Positions 1 to 9,649 are shown, counted from the stretch's first letter. The stretch is 32,040 nucleotides of DNA from an uncultured Balneolaceae bacterium (GCA_937125285.1 CAKZLH010000377.1:1-32040); one strand, 5' to 3'. A program made the numbers and translations. Notes: generated by a model not told the origin, from the letters alone.

Positions 1-2
1 TA

Positions 3-578
3 TTTGCGGCCGTTAGTGTGCTTATGGGTACCTTAAGTGTGCAAGCTTCGGCCGCTCATCAAGTGGCTATCAATATTGCGGCAACGGTGTTTATGATTCC
101 TCTTGGCTTATCGATGGCCATATCGCAAAGAGTCGGAGTTTCCATGGGAAAAGGATTACTTTCCGAGGCACGATTTCGTGGGTTTACAGGAACCGGACTT
201 TGTATGGGTATTATGAGCATAACCGCCCTAATTTTACTTAGTTTTCCTTCCACCATTGTAGGAGTGTATACCCAGGATGCCGAGGTGATTGATCTTGCGA
301 TACAGCTGGTGTTTTTTGCAGGAGTATTTCAGCTTTCAGATGGCTTACAGGTAGGTGCATTTGGAGCCTTAAGAGGTTTAAAGGATACTCGAATGCCCAT
401 GGTATTTAACTTCATTTCATACTGGTTGATTGGTTTTTCCGTGGGTTACTATTTAAGCTTCACACTAGAATTAGGCCCAAAAGGTTTATGGATTGGACTC
501 ATTGCTGGCTTGAGTATGGCGGCTATCTTACACAATACCCGCTTCTATCGATTAACGAAGTCTGACCGTTCTAACTAA
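3..578 (+). CDS. MATE family multidrug efflux transporter, C-terminal part (5' truncated by window edge)
   Basis: The frame is open from base 3 with no convincing start, so the gene begins outside the window. The first GTG, at 18, is probably internal. The 191 or so visible residues are very hydrophobic, with about five to six membrane segments. They contain the NorM/DinF-like stretch AAHQVAINIAATVFMIPLGL, followed by a GVSMGKG loop and a late FGALRGLKDTRMP segment, all typical of the C-terminal half of MATE transporters. These are inner-membrane Na+ or H+ antiporters that export cationic drugs or metabolites. The gene precedes a polyketide cluster on the same strand by 68 bases, so export of that product is possible, but nothing in the sequence demonstrates it. 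Family call is confident; substrate unknown. Confidence 0.88.
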   Translation, partial: FAAVSVLMGTLSVQASAAHQVAINIAATVFMIPLGLSMAISQRVGVSMGKGLLSEARFRGFTGTGLCMGIMSITALILLSFPSTIVGVYTQDAEVIDLAIQLVFFAGVFQLSDGLQVGAFGALRGLKDTRMPMVFNFISYWLIGFSVGYYLSFTLELGPKGLWIGLIAGLSMAAILHNTRFYRLTKSDRSN

Positions 579-646
579 TAAGCAAAACTAGCACGCTTTA
601 GCTGCTAAGTAGTGAACCAAAGACCTTAATAATTTGTACTTCTATT

Positions 647-1819
647 ATGTCTGTGTATATACATCATATCGAAACAAGCGTTCCAACCATTCAGGGAGAA
701 CAACGAGCACTTCTAGATCGATTAAAGAAGATTCATGAAGGCGATCGAAAAACTCAAGCCATTCTCCATCGGATTTATCAGCAGTCGGGCATTGAAAACA
801 GACATACCGTAATTGAAGACTATTTTTCCGAAGATTCGGATAGCTTTTTCAATCGCTGCTTCAATCCAGAGGCCATTCCCACAACTGGTGAACGCAATCA
901 ACGCTATGAACAGGCCGCAAAAGAGCTTTTTCTAAAAACAGCCGAACAGCTTATTAAACAACAAAAAACAGCTGAGCTCCCCGAAATAACCCATGTAATA
1001 ACGGTTTCATGTACGGGATTTTTTGCCCCAGGACCCGATTATGAAATCGTGAAAAAGCTAGGATTACCCTCCTCTACTCAGCGTTTTCATGTGGGTTTCA
1101 TGGGCTGCTATGCGGCTTTTCCAGCGCTTCGAATGGCGCACGCTTTTTGTGCTCAGGATCCAAATGCGGTGGTGCTCATTGTGGCCACCGAATTATGTTC
1201 GCTACATTTTAGCCCAAAAACAGACCCTGACACCTTAATTGCTGGCTCGGTGTTTAGTGACGGATCGGCTGGAGCATTGGTTTCTGCGATTAAACCAAAG
1301 GGTAAAGGCTTTGAATTAAAGGGTTTCGCGAATGATTTAGCCTATGAAGGTGAGCAGGATATGGCTTGGACCATTGGTGATACGGGTTTCGACATGACCC
1401 TCTCCTCCTATGTGCCAGATATCATTAAGCAGAATCTAAGTACCATTACCGATCGATTATTCACCACCTTTGACATCCGTCAAGAGCATATATTGGATTG
1501 GGCCATTCATCCAGGAGGACGAGCGATCTTAGACAAGGTAGAGCAAAACTTAGACCTGGATAGCGTACAAATTCAGGCCTCACGTAAAGTATTACAAAAC
1601 TATGGGAACATGAGTAGCGCTACCATATTGTTTGTATTAAAAGAACTGCTAGAGGCTGATTGGGACCACAGGTTGCCACTAGTACAAGAGCCGAAACTTG
1701 AACAAGTGCAAAAGCTACAAGATGAGCAAGACCCTGAGTTATCACCTCTGGTGTTAGCTATGGCTTTTGGTCCTGGTTTGAGTATTGAAAGCGCCTTATT
1801 AGCTAAAGTAAAAGGCTAA
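647..1819 (+). CDS. Type III polyketide synthase (chalcone/stilbene synthase family)
   Basis: The 390-residue length is the usual size for a type III PKS. The thiolase-fold Cys-His-Asn triad is visible: C154 in FMGCYAAF, H288 in AIHPGG and N321 in YGNMSSAT. An upstream SCTGFFAPGPDYE segment (about 121-133) matches the conserved CTxSGxxxPGxDY region. Such enzymes condense an acyl-CoA starter with malonyl-CoA to make alkylpyrones, alkylresorcinols or similar rings without an acyl carrier protein. The ATG at 647 gives a normal N-terminus. The next two genes encode a methyltransferase and an FAD hydroxylase, an arrangement resembling known bacterial phenolic-lipid clusters (for example Streptomyces srs), so the product is probably a methylated and hydroxylated alkyl-aromatic or pyrone lipid. 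Starter length and ring type cannot be read from sequence alone. Confidence 0.93.
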   Translation: MSVYIHHIETSVPTIQGEQRALLDRLKKIHEGDRKTQAILHRIYQQSGIENRHTVIEDYFSEDSDSFFNRCFNPEAIPTTGERNQRYEQAAKELFLKTAEQLIKQQKTAELPEITHVITVSCTGFFAPGPDYEIVKKLGLPSSTQRFHVGFMGCYAAFPALRMAHAFCAQDPNAVVLIVATELCSLHFSPKTDPDTLIAGSVFSDGSAGALVSAIKPKGKGFELKGFANDLAYEGEQDMAWTIGDTGFDMTLSSYVPDIIKQNLSTITDRLFTTFDIRQEHILDWAIHPGGRAILDKVEQNLDLDSVQIQASRKVLQNYGNMSSATILFVLKELLEADWDHRLPLVQEPKLEQVQKLQDEQDPELSPLVLAMAFGPGLSIESALLAKVKG

Positions 1820-1876
1820 ACCTAAGTTATGCTTGTATTCCGTTTCCAGATAATACAAGGTGTTAGAAACTGAATA

Positions 1877-2668
1877 ATGATCAAATTTGCAAATCTAGAT
1901 CAAAGGGCCTCCCATCTCAGCGAACTCATGGATGATGCGCAGGCACCTCTATTGTATCTGCATAATACCTATCGTGATTTTTTTTATCTGAATCGACTGG
2001 TTTCTCAGTGGCGTAGAATATACAAACACAAAATTACACCCCTTTTACGTCGTGACCCCAACAAAAGCTTTCGGCTGCTGGATGTGGGATGTGGAGGTGG
2101 CGACATCGCCTATTATCTATTAAAATGGAGTCAAGCTGACGGTTACAACCTCCAAATTACGGCTATTGACTTGGATGAACGCGCCATCCGATGGGCGGAA
2201 CAACAACAGGAAAAACAAATACAACAACAAAACCAGCAACTGGAACAAGGCCGCCAACAAATAGAATTCAGGGTAGCTTCAACCCGAAAATTACTCGACG
2301 AGAAAAAGCATTTCGACCTGGTGATTAGCAATCATGTCCTACATCACCTTAGTGACGAAGAGGTATCGGTTTTCCTAGAAGAATGTCAACAATTAGGGTC
2401 TACGGTAATTTGTAATGACCTAGAAAGACATCCCATTTCATACCTTATATATAGTGCGTGTTTCCCTCTGCGCTTCCGAAAATCGTTTATTTATGAAGAC
2501 GGAAGAATGAGTATACTAAAGAGTTTTACCCAAAAAGAGCTTCAAAAATGGAGTCCTAATAACTGGCAAGTGACTACGTTGTTTCCATTTCGTCTGCTGG
2601 CCATTTACCATGAAAAACCCACCGAAAAAGAGTCCTTGGATAGTCGTGCTCGGGAGGTTTCGGTTTGA
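1877..2668 (+). CDS. Class I SAM-dependent methyltransferase, polyketide-tailoring candidate
   Basis: This 263-residue protein has a Rossmann methyltransferase core. Motif I is LLDVGCGGGD (about 67-76), the acidic motif II is AIDLDERA (about 96-103) and the post-motif region is SNHVLHHLSDEE (about 151-162). Such enzymes move a methyl group from S-adenosylmethionine to an O, C or N atom; its place between a type III PKS and an FAD monooxygenase points to the polyketide ring as substrate (inference). A glutamine-rich helix of about 23 residues (108-130) lies between motif II and the next strand, longer and more biased than usual. The stop codon overlaps the TTG start of the next gene, suggesting translational coupling. 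A ubiquinone/menaquinone-type UbiE role is less likely given the neighbours. Confidence 0.85.
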   Translation: MIKFANLDQRASHLSELMDDAQAPLLYLHNTYRDFFYLNRLVSQWRRIYKHKITPLLRRDPNKSFRLLDVGCGGGDIAYYLLKWSQADGYNLQITAIDLDERAIRWAEQQQEKQIQQQNQQLEQGRQQIEFRVASTRKLLDEKKHFDLVISNHVLHHLSDEEVSVFLEECQQLGSTVICNDLERHPISYLIYSACFPLRFRKSFIYEDGRMSILKSFTQKELQKWSPNNWQVTTLFPFRLLAIYHEKPTEKESLDSRAREVSV

Positions 2669-3915
2669 AACAACCCTCGACCCAATCAGTGAATTCTCCT
2701 GAAGCAAGGAAATCGACCCAACCCTCGACCCAACCAGCAAAAGCAAGTGCAGCCACAGAAAAACAGCCCATCATGATTGCTGGCGCCGGTCCAGCAGGTC
2801 TGTTCATGGGGTTATGTTTGGCTGAAAAGGGATTTGAGGTGCAGATTTTTGAAAAAAGAACAGAGCTCATTTCCGATTCTCGCTCTTTGGGTATTCACCC
2901 TCCAAGTTTACGCATGCTCGAAAAACTAGGAATCTTGAATGAATTCTTAAAAAAAGGAATAGAAGTGCCCATGGGTTGGGCACATGATGGGCGAGACTTG
3001 CTAGGGAGCATTGATTTTTCAGGAATCGACCAGAAACCATCTTATATCCTGATTCACCCTCAAAACGAGACGGAAAAAATCTTAAAGCAAGCATTCATCG
3101 AACGCATGCCTAATGGGATTCAATATGGAACATCCATTGAATCCTTTACCGATCTCGAATCCGAGATAGCACTCGAGGTGCGAGACCATCAGCACGAACT
3201 CCGGACGTACCATACTCCTATCTTAGTTGCCTGTGATGGAAAAAATAGTACGCTTCGAGAAGCCGCTGCGATTTCCTATGAAGGACTTAACTATCCCGAC
3301 ACCTACCTCATGGGAGACTTTCCTGTGGTTGCTTCGGATCCCAAAGAGCCGATGGTCTACATCACTCAAGAGGGATTGGTTGAATCCTTTCCACTACCCG
3401 ATGGGAAACGAAGATGGGTGGTAAAAACCGAGGAGTACATTCGCAACCCCAAGGTCGAGGAGCTTAGCCAAATTATTAAAAATCGCACGCATGTCACACT
3501 TGAAGCTAATCATTGCTCTATGATTAGTAGTTTCGGGGTACAGCATAGGAAAGCGAGCAAACTACAACGTAATCGATTGTTTTTAGTTGGAGATGCCGCC
3601 CATGTGGTAAGTCCTATAGGGGGGCAGGGGATGAACTTGGGATGGTTAGGAGCTTGGCAATTAAGTGAGGATTTAGCAAGCATGAACTTGGAGGTAACCG
3701 GGCCCTTGAAAATCACCAACTATCAGCGCCATTTTTACGCCACAATTAAGGAAGTTGCCAAGCGAGCCGAATGGAACATGAAAATGGGGCGTAAGAGTCT
3801 ATTTCACAGGCTGAAGGTACAGATTATCCGCCTACTACTTAGCACTCCTTTGACCGCAAAGTTTTTAGCCGGACGTTTTACTATGTCCGGCTTATCGTTC
3901 CCAAAACTGCCTTAA
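2665..3915 (+). CDS. FAD-dependent aromatic-ring monooxygenase (UbiH/PHBH-like)
   Basis: This is a group A flavoprotein hydroxylase. It shows the dinucleotide-binding GAGPAGLFMG at about residues 40-49, an internal VACDGKNS (the DG motif that binds FAD and NAD(P)H) and GDAAHVVSPIGGQGMNLG, the second FAD-binding motif. Enzymes of this class use NAD(P)H and O2 to hydroxylate phenols or quinone precursors. The TTG start at 2665 overlaps the upstream stop and is preceded by GGGAGG seven bases away, which favours it over an internal ATG. It adds about 35 low-complexity residues (QPSTQ repeated, Ser/Thr/Ala/Gln-rich) before the Rossmann fold, with no signal-peptide character. It forms the third gene of the PKS-methyltransferase-oxygenase set, likely hydroxylating or oxidising the polyketide ring. 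Confidence 0.88.
   Translation: MKQPSTQSVNSPEARKSTQPSTQPAKASAATEKQPIMIAGAGPAGLFMGLCLAEKGFEVQIFEKRTELISDSRSLGIHPPSLRMLEKLGILNEFLKKGIEVPMGWAHDGRDLLGSIDFSGIDQKPSYILIHPQNETEKILKQAFIERMPNGIQYGTSIESFTDLESEIALEVRDHQHELRTYHTPILVACDGKNSTLREAAAISYEGLNYPDTYLMGDFPVVASDPKEPMVYITQEGLVESFPLPDGKRRWVVKTEEYIRNPKVEELSQIIKNRTHVTLEANHCSMISSFGVQHRKASKLQRNRLFLVGDAAHVVSPIGGQGMNLGWLGAWQLSEDLASMNLEVTGPLKITNYQRHFYATIKEVAKRAEWNMKMGRKSLFHRLKVQIIRLLLSTPLTAKFLAGRFTMSGLSFPKLP
2672..2733 (+). repeat. 14-bp direct repeat in the monooxygenase N-terminal tail
   Basis: AACCCTCGACCCAA occurs at 2672-2685 and again at 2720-2733, with a shorter TCGACCCAA copy at 2713-2721. The 48-base period keeps the reading frame and gives the repeated peptide QPSTQ. 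It looks like local duplication in a non-catalytic tail. Confidence 0.8.
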
Positions 3916-3925
3916 GATCATCTTA

Positions 3926-3948
3926 TTTTAGGCTATAGCGCCCTAAAA
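3926..3948. terminator. Possible bidirectional terminator between convergent genes
   Basis: Exact 7-base inverted repeat TTTTAGG (3926-3932) / CCTAAAA (3942-3948) with a 9-base loop. It sits in the 52-base gap between the convergent monooxygenase and aconitase genes. The position fits a terminator for both, but the stem is AT-rich and there is no long T tract outside it, so the call is tentative. Confidence 0.4.
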
Positions 3949-3967
3949 CGAAGACTAGCCCTAAGGA

Positions 3968-6670
3968 TTAGGCTTTGCTCTTTTGCACGTAGTCGAGTAG
4001 CACGGTATGTAGAATACCACCGTTTCGATAATAATCAACTTCTACTGGGGTATCAATTCTACAATCGGTTGTAAACTCAATCACGCTACCATCGGCTTTG
4101 GTGGCTACCACTTGGATTTCCTGACGAGCTTGCACCTGATCATCTACGGCGATATCGAAATGTTCGGTACCATCTAAACCTAGACTATCGGCGGTAACCC
4201 CTGGCTTGTACTGAAGGGGTAAGACGCCCATTTGTACCAAATTGGATCGGTGAATACGTTCATAGGATTCGGCAATAACCGCTTTCACCCCGAGTAAGTT
4301 TGTTCCTTTAGCTGCCCAATCACGAGAAGAGCCAGTACCATATTGCTTTCCAGCCAAGGCAACCAGAGGTGTATTGGTCGCTTTGTATTTCAGGGAAGCT
4401 TCAAAAATGCTGGTCACTTCATTTTCCGGGAAGTAGGTAGTAAATCCACCTTCTGTTCCAGGAGCCAACTGATTTTTAAAGCGAACATTTGCAAAGGTTC
4501 CACGAGTCATGATGCGATCGTTTCCTCGGCGAGAACCATAGGAATTGAAATCGATACGCGCTACTCCGTGATTTTTCAAGAAAACTCCGGCAGGAGCATC
4601 TTCTTTGATGTTTCCGGCAGGCGAAATATGATCGGTGGTTATTGAATCACCCACCTTCACTAAAGCCCGAGCGCCTTTTATGGGCTGGATAGATCGGTAT
4701 TCTTCCGACATATCCATAAAGAATGGTGGTTCTTGGATGTAGGTAGAGGCTTCATCCCATCCAAACAACTCTCCACCGGTGACTGGGATAGCTTCCCAAG
4801 TAGGAGATTCAAAGACATCTTCGTACATCTTGTTGAACAAATCTGGACGAATGGCATTGTCTAATTCAGCGGCAACCTCTTCGGTGGTTGGCCAGATTTC
4901 TTTCAAATACACATCCTTTCCATCTTTGTCTTTACCGATGGGCTCGGTCGCTAAATCAATATCAACCGTTCCCGCCAAGGCATAGGCCACAACCAATGGA
5001 GGTGAAGCCAAGAAATTAGCTTTCACATAGGGATGAATACGGCCTTCGAAGTTTCTGTTTCCGCTAAGAACACCTGCTACAATCAAATCACCCTCTTTTA
5101 CGGCCTTCTCTACCGGCTCGGGTAGTGGTCCCGAGTTTCCAATACAGGTAGTACAACCGTAACCCACTAGGTTAAATCCAAGGGCATCTAAGTGCTCGGT
5201 AAGGCCTGCTTCGTTCAGATATTCTGTTACGACTCGAGAACCTGGTGCCAAAGAAGTTTTAACGTAGGCGGGAACTTTCAAGCCTCGTTCAACAGCTTTT
5301 TTAGCTACAATACCCGCCCCTAACATCACACTGGGGTTAGAGGTATTTGTACAACTCGTAATGGCAGCAATCACCACATCTCCATGCTTCATTTCAATAT
5401 CCTGACCATTACGATACATGGCTTTATTGGCCAATTGAGACTCATCTAAGTCAAATCCCATGGTAGGATTATCGGAGGTGAGTGCCGCACCAAAAGTCTT
5501 TTTCATGTTGCCTAGGGTAATTCGATCGTGAGGCAACTTTGGACCGGCCAAAGAGGTCTCCACTGTACCTAAATCCAACTCAAGGGTTGAGCTAAATTCG
5601 GGATCGGGGGTATCATCGGTTCGAAAGAGTCCCTGAGCTTTGGTATAGTTTTCAACTAATTGAACCAATTCCTCGGAACGACCCGTTCTTCTCATATAGC
5701 GAAGAGACTCGTGATCGATTGGGAAGAATCCCATAGTCGCCCCATACTCTGGCGCCATATTCGCTATGGTAGCCCGATCTGGCAAGCTCATATTGCTAAT
5801 ACCTTCACCATAAAACTCAACAAATTTACCTACCACACCATGCTTTCGTAGCATTTGTGTAACGGTAAGAGTTAAATCCGTAGCCGTAACTCCTTCCCGA
5901 AGTTTACCGGTAAGTTTCATCCCAGTAACTTCTGGCACCAACATCGAGATTGGTTGACCCAGCATAGCAGCCTCGGCTTCAATACCGCCAACTCCCCAAC
6001 CTAGAATACCCAAACCATTAATCATGGTGGTGTGTGAATCCGTACCCACAAGCGTGTCTGGATAGGCTGTAACTGTTCCATCGGCTTCGGTTCGGCTAAA
6101 AATTCCTCGCGCCAAGTACTCCAAGTTTACTTGGTGCACAATGCCTCGCCCGGGAGGAACCACACGGAAATTATCAAAGGCCTGCTGACCCCATTTCAAA
6201 AATTCATAGCGCTCACGGTTACGCTCCATCTCTTTTTCCACATTGTGCATGAACGCGTATTCTTGCCCAAACATATCCACTTGCACCGAGTGATCAATAA
6301 CCAAATCAACGGGTACCTGAGGATTAATAGCCTCTGGATTCCCTCCCATTCGCTTCATCGCCGAGCGTAGAGCGGCCAAATCCACCACCGCTGGCACCCC
6401 GGTAAAGTCCTGTAATACAACACGAGATGGCTTAAAAGGAATTTCACCCGTTGGGTTTTTAGCCTCGTAGCTCGCAAGCGTTTCAATATCTTTTGCCGTA
6501 ACTAAATAGTCATCATACTCTCGAAGTACAGCTTCTAATAATATCTTAATTGAAAACGGGAGTTTTTCAATTCCCTGAAACCCCATGTCTTTTAGTTTGG
6601 ACAGGCTAAACATGTACGCTGTTCCATTTCCCGTTTCAAAGGCTACTCTTGTGTTTTTGAAATCGCTCAT
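3968..6670 (-). CDS. acnA: Aconitate hydratase A (aconitase)
   Basis: The 900-residue length matches the AcnA/IRP-type monomeric aconitase. The three 4Fe-4S ligands are present: C440 in TSCTNTSNP, and C506 and C509 in [13 protein letters not shown]. Further family marks are [15 protein letters not shown] (about 208-222) and [14 protein letters not shown] in the swivel domain. It interconverts citrate and isocitrate through cis-aconitate in the cytoplasmic TCA cycle, and in some bacteria the apo form binds mRNA. It is monocistronic on the minus strand, facing the PKS cluster. The ATG at 6668-6670 gives the conserved N-terminus. A 2-methylisocitrate dehydratase role (AcnD-like) was considered because propionate genes lie elsewhere in the window, but no prp genes are nearby. 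Confidence 0.96.
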   Translation of the reverse strand: MSDFKNTRVAFETGNGTAYMFSLSKLKDMGFQGIEKLPFSIKILLEAVLREYDDYLVTAKDIETLASYEAKNPTGEIPFKPSRVVLQDFTGVPAVVDLAALRSAMKRMGGNPEAINPQVPVDLVIDHSVQVDMFGQEYAFMHNVEKEMERNRERYEFLKWGQQAFDNFRVVPPGRGIVHQVNLEYLARGIFSRTEADGTVTAYPDTLVGTDSHTTMINGLGILGWGVGGIEAEAAMLGQPISMLVPEVTGMKLTGKLREGVTATDLTLTVTQMLRKHGVVGKFVEFYGEGISNMSLPDRATIANMAPEYGATMGFFPIDHESLRYMRRTGRSEELVQLVENYTKAQGLFRTDDTPDPEFSSTLELDLGTVETSLAGPKLPHDRITLGNMKKTFGAALTSDNPTMGFDLDESQLANKAMYRNGQDIEMKHGDVVIAAITSCTNTSNPSVMLGAGIVAKKAVERGLKVPAYVKTSLAPGSRVVTEYLNEAGLTEHLDALGFNLVGYGCTTCIGNSGPLPEPVEKAVKEGDLIVAGVLSGNRNFEGRIHPYVKANFLASPPLVVAYALAGTVDIDLATEPIGKDKDGKDVYLKEIWPTTEEVAAELDNAIRPDLFNKMYEDVFESPTWEAIPVTGGELFGWDEASTYIQEPPFFMDMSEEYRSIQPIKGARALVKVGDSITTDHISPAGNIKEDAPAGVFLKNHGVARIDFNSYGSRRGNDRIMTRGTFANVRFKNQLAPGTEGGFTTYFPENEVTSIFEASLKYKATNTPLVALAGKQYGTGSSRDWAAKGTNLLGVKAVIAESYERIHRSNLVQMGVLPLQYKPGVTADSLGLDGTEHFDIAVDDQVQARQEIQVVATKADGSVIEFTTDCRIDTPVEVDYYRNGGILHTVLLDYVQKSKA

Positions 6671-6831
6671 TTCGATAATCTTAGGTATGAAATTGGTTCG
6701 TATTCGTTCGTGTAGTGCTAAATAGCCGTGCCAAAACAGAGCCGCGTTAAAACCGACACTTGATCAACCCACTAGAAAAGCATTACAGACTCGAAAGGTA
6801 CAAATTTTTTCTCTTTATAGGGAATAACCAT

Positions 6832-6872
6832 CCATGAAATCCCTGCCTTAATTTAGAAGGATCGTTTCATGG
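6832..6872 (-). terminator. Inverted repeat downstream of the CotH-family gene, weak terminator candidate
   Basis: CCATGAAA (6832-6839) and TTTCATGG (6865-6872) form an exact 8-base inverted repeat with a 25-base loop, just past the minus-strand stop at 6884. The loop is long and no T run follows in the minus direction. It could equally be an operator or chance. The rest of the 213-base aconitase-CotH gap shows nothing else I can support. Confidence 0.25.
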
Positions 6873-6883
6873 ACCGAAGCGGC

Positions 6884-9475
6884 CTATTTCAAAAGTACCA
6901 TACTCTTTATTTCTCGAAGATTAGGCGTAATTAATTCATAGAAATATACCCCACTCGACATCGAGGAGGCATCAGCTTGATAAAACTCACGATACTCTCC
7001 TACCGATCGATATTCATCAACCAGGGTTTGAACAGGTCTTCCAAGCACATCATAAATAGTGAGGCGAACCCATCCTGCTTCGGCTAGTCGAAAAGGTATG
7101 TGTGTATTCGGGTTGAAAGGGTTGGGATAGTTGTTCCCTAAACTTGTCTGCGTAGGCCCTTCCCACTGCGACTCATACGATTGTTCTGGCTCGTTAGATA
7201 CCAATACATCGATGTTGGGTGCGCCTGGCGTCCCCCCGTTAGATGAGGCACTCCAGTACGTCGGTAGCGCATTGTCGAAACCTGCATTAATCAGGGCTAA
7301 GGTGGAACCTTGACCATCGGCTTCGGATGGCCATGGGGCATCATCGGAATAGCGAACCGAATCGATAAGTTGCGCCTGTGCATCAAATAAGCGCAGCAGT
7401 TCACCACTACCCGAAAATCCAAACTCCATTGGACCTTCCACCACCTCTACATTGGGGTAGAAAGAAGAAAAGAGGTCCACACTTTGCGATAGCACTCGAA
7501 ATCCTTTGGCGGGAATCCGGCTATCGGGAGCAAAATAGTATCGATGCGTGTCATCAGAATCCGAAAAATACCAATAGCTCACATCCACATCCGTTTCAGA
7601 TGGATTATACAACTCGACCCAATCTCCGGTATCCATAGCATCGGAGGGGTGGTACTGAATTTCATTAATGACCACCGCACTGGTCTGCTGAAGCGGTATT
7701 TGCTCGAACACTGCGTGCAAGCTCGAAGCGCCGTCAAGGCGTACCCGTATGTGCTCGGCAGTAGACTGATCCAGCCCTTCCCAGCGGACAAATCGATAGC
7801 CAGGATGCGGTACGGCTCGAACCCTTGCCGATAGGTCCTTATATAATAGAAGCTCTTGAGTGGTATCGCTTCGGGCCCCTTCAACCCGAATAATACCCAT
7901 TTCGGGTCGATTGACCGTTGTGCGTAAACCCACCAATTCTGTTGTACTGAAAAAACTCTGAATGTGTTCCCGTTCTTTAGTAGGACGTTCGCTTAAAAAG
8001 TCGCGCATCACTTGCAGATGTTTGTTCCAATCCATATCCGTACCTAAGCGCATGCTCTTCGACCACCTGCGCATATGCTCAGGAACTTCAGAAGCAATTA
8101 AAGCCGCCATAGAATCCAGAAGCGCAAGACTTCGGTTCGGGTTGAAAGAGAGCTGTAAATGCACGCTGTACCGCTGTATGAATGAATCTCTGAATTCTTC
8201 ATTTTCAAATAATTTTCGCATGAGAAGTGTCGCCCAAGCTGGGTGTTCGTAGTCGGTATCGGTGGTGGTATGTATCTTCTCAAACATGTTGGTGGAAAGT
8301 CGACCTCTAGAATGACTATCCATGGTCATGTCGGCATCATAGAGAATCCAGCGCCACTTCCCGGTATCGGCCTGCGCCCTCCAGTATTTAATGTTATTTG
8401 CCGGCCAATCTCCGTTGGCTAGAAAAATTTCGGTGATCAAATAATCCATGTACTGATCCACATCCATTTGCTCGTTCAACCAATTGAAATGTTCTTCGGA
8501 GACCACTCCATTCTGTTCCACATAGTTAATCATGTTTTGATAGTGCTGGGCACTTCCCTCACCCACAGAAGCGTTGCCAGAAAGTAAATCAATGGAATTG
8601 GCATCCACCCCATAGTTAGACTCAATAAAATCTTCGTTCTGCTTCTCTCTTAGAGTGTGAATCCCCCAATATTGACCATTAAAATAGACCGCTACATGCT
8701 TGTAGGATTGATAGGCCAAATCCATACGCCCTCGAACCAGCTCTTGGGAGTACGCATTCCGCACCATCGCTCGATACCAATCCTGCCCACCATTGCGAAG
8801 AGCGAGGCGATTGAATTCGGTGATGGGCTTATCGGGAAATAGTGGATAATTGAGTCGAGACATTCCATATTCGGACCGAAAATAGATATCGAGTGATTTT
8901 TGATCGTAAATTCGCGTACAACCTCCTCCTATTTTCACCCCCGCAGGAACCGAAAAAGATTTTTTGAATCCCTCCACGGATGGATCGAAAAGGGTCAATT
9001 GCACCGGACGCTCCCAATCCTGATTCCAATTGTGCGGAGTGCTTCGACAATAACCTGTGATACCGTTAGATCCCTTGACATAAATGCCCTCTTTCGCCGA
9101 AAAAAAATGATCGGGCTCGAAAACCACCGATAACACGGGAAGCTCATGATCCTCATCGATTAAATAGGTATAAATGGCCTCCACACTATCTTTTGTTTCG
9201 GGTTGAACCGCAAGTACCCGCACCACATTCGAAGACCTTAAGGTGATACCTTGTTCTGGAAAAACCCAGTTGGGTGGCTTTCTTCCCAGCGTGTTAAAGG
9301 TATACTCCCATCCACTTTCCAAGGGTGTGATCTTCAAATGCACAGAGTCTGTATAAAAACCCTCTTCGGGCTCCATTTCAAATGGCAAAGCAGGGGGAAC
9401 CCATTCTTGAGCTTTACTAACAGAAGAGGCTAAGGCAGTTATTATAACTAATAGAATAAGACAAAATCGTGACAT
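6884..9475 (-). CDS. Secreted CotH-kinase/lamin-tail protein with type IX-type sorting domain
   Basis: An 863-residue exported multidomain protein. In order: signal peptide (about 1-22, ending SVSKAQ); a chitobiase C-terminal-like beta domain (about 34-106); a CotH kinase domain (about 112-500) with YFNGQYWGIHTLREKQNEDF and the acidic WILYDADMTMD motif; a divergent InlB-type repeat (about 520-592, ending FEQ); a lamin-tail domain (about 598-755, VVINEIQYHP and WVELYNPS); and a C-terminal sorting domain (about 778-863, with NNYPNPFNP, IYDVLGRPV and SGVYFYEL, ending in Lys). The last is the tag used for type IX-type export and surface attachment. CotH of Bacillus is an atypical protein kinase; whether this homologue phosphorylates anything is unknown. 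It appears monocistronic, transcribed divergently from rplM. Confidence 0.9.
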   Translation of the reverse strand: MSRFCLILLVIITALASSVSKAQEWVPPALPFEMEPEEGFYTDSVHLKITPLESGWEYTFNTLGRKPPNWVFPEQGITLRSSNVVRVLAVQPETKDSVEAIYTYLIDEDHELPVLSVVFEPDHFFSAKEGIYVKGSNGITGYCRSTPHNWNQDWERPVQLTLFDPSVEGFKKSFSVPAGVKIGGGCTRIYDQKSLDIYFRSEYGMSRLNYPLFPDKPITEFNRLALRNGGQDWYRAMVRNAYSQELVRGRMDLAYQSYKHVAVYFNGQYWGIHTLREKQNEDFIESNYGVDANSIDLLSGNASVGEGSAQHYQNMINYVEQNGVVSEEHFNWLNEQMDVDQYMDYLITEIFLANGDWPANNIKYWRAQADTGKWRWILYDADMTMDSHSRGRLSTNMFEKIHTTTDTDYEHPAWATLLMRKLFENEEFRDSFIQRYSVHLQLSFNPNRSLALLDSMAALIASEVPEHMRRWSKSMRLGTDMDWNKHLQVMRDFLSERPTKEREHIQSFFSTTELVGLRTTVNRPEMGIIRVEGARSDTTQELLLYKDLSARVRAVPHPGYRFVRWEGLDQSTAEHIRVRLDGASSLHAVFEQIPLQQTSAVVINEIQYHPSDAMDTGDWVELYNPSETDVDVSYWYFSDSDDTHRYYFAPDSRIPAKGFRVLSQSVDLFSSFYPNVEVVEGPMEFGFSGSGELLRLFDAQAQLIDSVRYSDDAPWPSEADGQGSTLALINAGFDNALPTYWSASSNGGTPGAPNIDVLVSNEPEQSYESQWEGPTQTSLGNNYPNPFNPNTHIPFRLAEAGWVRLTIYDVLGRPVQTLVDEYRSVGEYREFYQADASSMSSGVYFYELITPNLREIKSMVLLK

Positions 9476-9570
9476 GGATGTGCTGTACTGGCTAGTTTAC
9501 CTTTAGTATAGCAATGATTTAACCGACATATTGATAAAGTTTGTTTCGCACACGCAGACCTTAATTGCTG

Positions 9571-9649
9571 GTGAGTGCACCATAGGTGTTTAAGGTGTAT
9601 TTATCTTCTGCTTGGTCGCTTAAACGTTGGAGGGTTTCTGCGAACCAAG
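9571..9649 (+). promoter_or_regulatory. Structured 5' leader upstream of rplM (ribosomal-protein leader candidate)
   Basis: The 280-base divergent gap 9476-9755 contains several potential RNA stems on the rplM side. TGGTG/CACCA lies at 9570-9574/9579-9583; GTTTAAG (9589-9595) pairs with CTTAAAC (9619-9625); CTTGGT (9611-9616) pairs with ACCAAG (9644-9649); GGTT/AACC lies at 9633-9646. Some overlap, so alternative folds are possible. L13 operons are often autoregulated through such leaders, but I recognise no named family here. Confidence 0.35.

Noticed and set aside
647-1819. FabH (KAS III) or HMG-CoA synthase
   Set aside because: The Cys context FMGCYAAF, overall length and gene neighbours fit type III PKS better; FabH is about 320 residues and has a different Asn motif.
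3968-6670. Propionate-cycle AcnD or 3-isopropylmalate dehydratase
   Set aside because: Length and swivel-domain motifs fit AcnA, and no prpB, prpC or leuD is adjacent.
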